Below, piece by piece: positions 41,130 through 42,350 of a stretch of 42,350 bases of DNA (within the stretch, counting starts at the first letter, position 1; each line of letters opens with the position of its first letter). The DNA is from CAZHOV01 sp964534315 (GTDB lineage: Bacteria; Bacteroidota; Bacteroidia; Chitinophagales; Saprospiraceae). The position numbers were made by a program, and so were the translations under genes. Below the pieces are notes generated by a model. The model was not told the origin of the DNA and did no database searches. It saw nothing but the letters and a program-made list of their open reading frames with translations. The stretch spans positions 1 to 42,350 of the forward strand of contig CAZHOV010000023.1 in assembly GCA_964534315.1 (NCBI GenBank), read 5' to 3'.

Positions 41130-42326
41130 ATGAAAAACCTAACAAAACTTGCATCAAAAGCATTGGTTATCATAATGCTTGGTCTTTCCCCTACTCTTCA
41201 GGCCCAAATTCCTAATAGTTGGGAACTAGGAGGAGGTGCAGGAGTAAGTAATTATCAGGGCGACCTGGTCCCGACCTATTATTATTCCTACCTGGAAAGC
41301 GAATTCGCCTTTAATTTTTATATAAAAAAATACTTTAGTCCATTCTGAGGTATTCGTATCGGATACACCGAAGGAAACTTAAAAGGTGCTGACGATACCT
41401 TTGATTTCAACGACGATTACAGAAGCGATCGGTTGGCAAGTTTCTCCACTCGCCTCAAAGAGTTCTCCCTAAGAGCAGACTTTGATGTCCCTCTGAATAA
41501 CAAACCTTTACAGAACGGGAAGAAGGTCGGTCTAGTACCTTATTTCTTTCTTGGCGGTGCCTGGGGAATGGTTAATCCCGAAAATGACTATGGGCTCTTT
41601 GAAACGGACCCGGCAACTAGCGCTGCAGCAATGGAAGATAGAGAAAACAGCCGATACCAAAACATCTTTGCTATTCCCCTTGGAATAGGCTTAAAGTATC
41701 AATTCCCAAAATATTTTAACCTTGGACTCGAATTTGGCTACCGTTACACCTTCACCGATAATTTAGACGGGGTTAACCAAACTGGTAACCCTTTAAATCA
41801 GGATGCCTACAACTACGCTGGCCTTCAGATAGGTGTGCGTTTTGGCGCTCGATATGATTCTGATGGAGATGGCATTTTTGACAACATCGATAAATGTCCA
41901 AATGTACCAGGTACACGAGAAATGGACGGCTGTCCTGACTCTGACAACGATGGCATCAATGATAATGACGATAAATGCCCGGATATGCCCGGTAAAGTCA
42001 GCGCCGACGGATGTCCGGATCAGGATGGAGATGGTGTGCGAGACTTATTAGACCAGTGTCCTGAACTTCCCGGACCTGCTAATTTAAATGGTTGCCCGGA
42101 CAGCGACAGCGACGGTATTGTAGACCCTAAAGATGATTGCCCAGAATCACCGGGCACACCTGCCTTAAATGGTTGTCCGGATTCTGATAACGACGGTATT
42201 GCCGACCCTGATGATGAATGCCCCACCCAGCCCGGTACGGCAGAGAATAACGGCTGCCCTGAGGAAGAAGAAGAGGAAGAAGAAGAGGAAGAAGAAGAGG
42301 AAGAAGAAGAGGAAGAAGAAGAGTGA
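41130..42326 (+). pseudogene. Outer-membrane protein with thrombospondin type 3 repeats, broken by an in-frame TGA
   Basis: The frame starting MKNLTKLASKALVIIMLGLS is a signal peptide, then an outer-membrane beta-barrel N-terminus (NSWELGGGAGVSNYQGDLVP, KKYFSPF). At 41346-41348 a TGA interrupts it, and the same frame continues with GIRIGYTEGNLKGADDTFDF through to 42326. Relatives of this barrel usually have a Trp or other aromatic residue here (SPFxGIRIGY), so TGG to TGA is the likely change. After the barrel (residues of about 75-250) there are five or six TSP3 repeats (DSDGDGIFDNIDKCP, DSDNDGINDNDDKCP and others, calcium-binding). Then come 21 Glu residues and a stop. Such proteins normally continue into an OmpA peptidoglycan-binding domain, which is absent in this frame. 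It may be decayed or carry sequencing errors. Confidence 0.75.
42261..42323 (+). repeat. Perfect 12-bp tandem repeat encoding poly-glutamate
   Basis: GAGGAAGAAGAA is repeated five times and followed by GAG, giving 21 Glu codons with no interruption. A TGA follows at once. In the +2 frame the sequence after the repeat reads VKELFEELV, which looks like coding sequence. Confidence 0.92.
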
Positions 42327-42350
42327 AAGAGCTTTTTGAAGAGCTGGTCG

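Noticed and set aside
41346..41348. TGA read as Trp by an alternative genetic code
   Set aside because: TGA is used as a normal stop elsewhere in the window (for example after the glycosylase gene and lpxH-region frames) and Trp is encoded by TGG in intact genes. A local mutation or error is simpler.
1..42350. Defence island or prophage
   Set aside because: No restriction, toxin-antitoxin, retron, integrase or phage structural genes were recognised, and all confident genes are housekeeping, surface or signalling functions.

Overview
The window looks like a chromosomal segment of a free-living Bacteroidota, most likely close to Saprospiraceae (Lewinella/Haliscomenobacter type). The evidence is a type IX secretion system (T9SS) plug protein, secreted proteins with T9SS-type C-terminal domains (PKD repeats, lamin-tail repeats), a thrombospondin-3/OmpA-like surface protein, kynurenine-pathway 3-hydroxyanthranilate dioxygenase, and many promoters of the Bacteroidota form TTG-N20-TANNTTTG rather than E. 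coli -10/-35 boxes. Shine-Dalgarno sequences are generally absent. I see no rRNA, no convincing tRNA, no CRISPR array, no phage and no transposase.

Layout. 1-3.2 kb: an intergenic repeat, a secreted S9 prolyl peptidase (-) and a 3-methyladenine DNA glycosylase (+). 3.2-7.8 kb: a T9SS plug gene, an exosortase with a membrane partner and a small membrane protein, then rpmH-rnpA. This block is bracketed by low-complexity arrays and by a 57-bp inverted repeat. 7.8-17.6 kb: two tandem Hsp20 genes, a lytic transglycosylase, a membrane-anchored MutS-like ATPase divergent from an XRE regulator, IMP dehydrogenase, tRNA adenosine deaminase, a lipoprotein, and an overlapping dgkA-pcm pair. 17.6-28.2 kb: a 1,723-residue lamin-tail repeat protein, aspartate-semialdehyde dehydrogenase, a large charged coiled-coil protein, a five-PKD T9SS cargo and an orphan T9SS sorting domain. 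28.3-35 kb: a helical protein of unknown function, a large beta-propeller receptor fused to an adenylate cyclase, and a secreted protein of unknown function. 35-40.8 kb: an SDR / methylmalonyl-CoA epimerase / TauE-type exporter operon, then HAAO, LpxH-like phosphatase, a propeller-like protein, frr and a membrane Zn-peptidase. 40.8 kb to the end: a TSP3-repeat outer-membrane protein gene carrying an in-frame TGA and a poly-glutamate repeat followed by an apparent frameshift.

Themes. Several genes belong to the cell surface and secretion programme: the plug for the T9SS translocon, three T9SS-type C-termini and an exosortase. The most unusual material is non-coding or at gene ends: a composite repeat family present three times, structured intergenic elements, and promoters so close to ATG codons that the mRNAs of guaB, the XRE regulator and the lamin-tail giant are probably leaderless. 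I did not find a clear multi-gene undescribed defence or metabolic system. The best candidates for new biology are the composite repeat family, the membrane-bound MutS-like protein, the receptor-type adenylate cyclase and the SDR subfamily lacking YxxxK.
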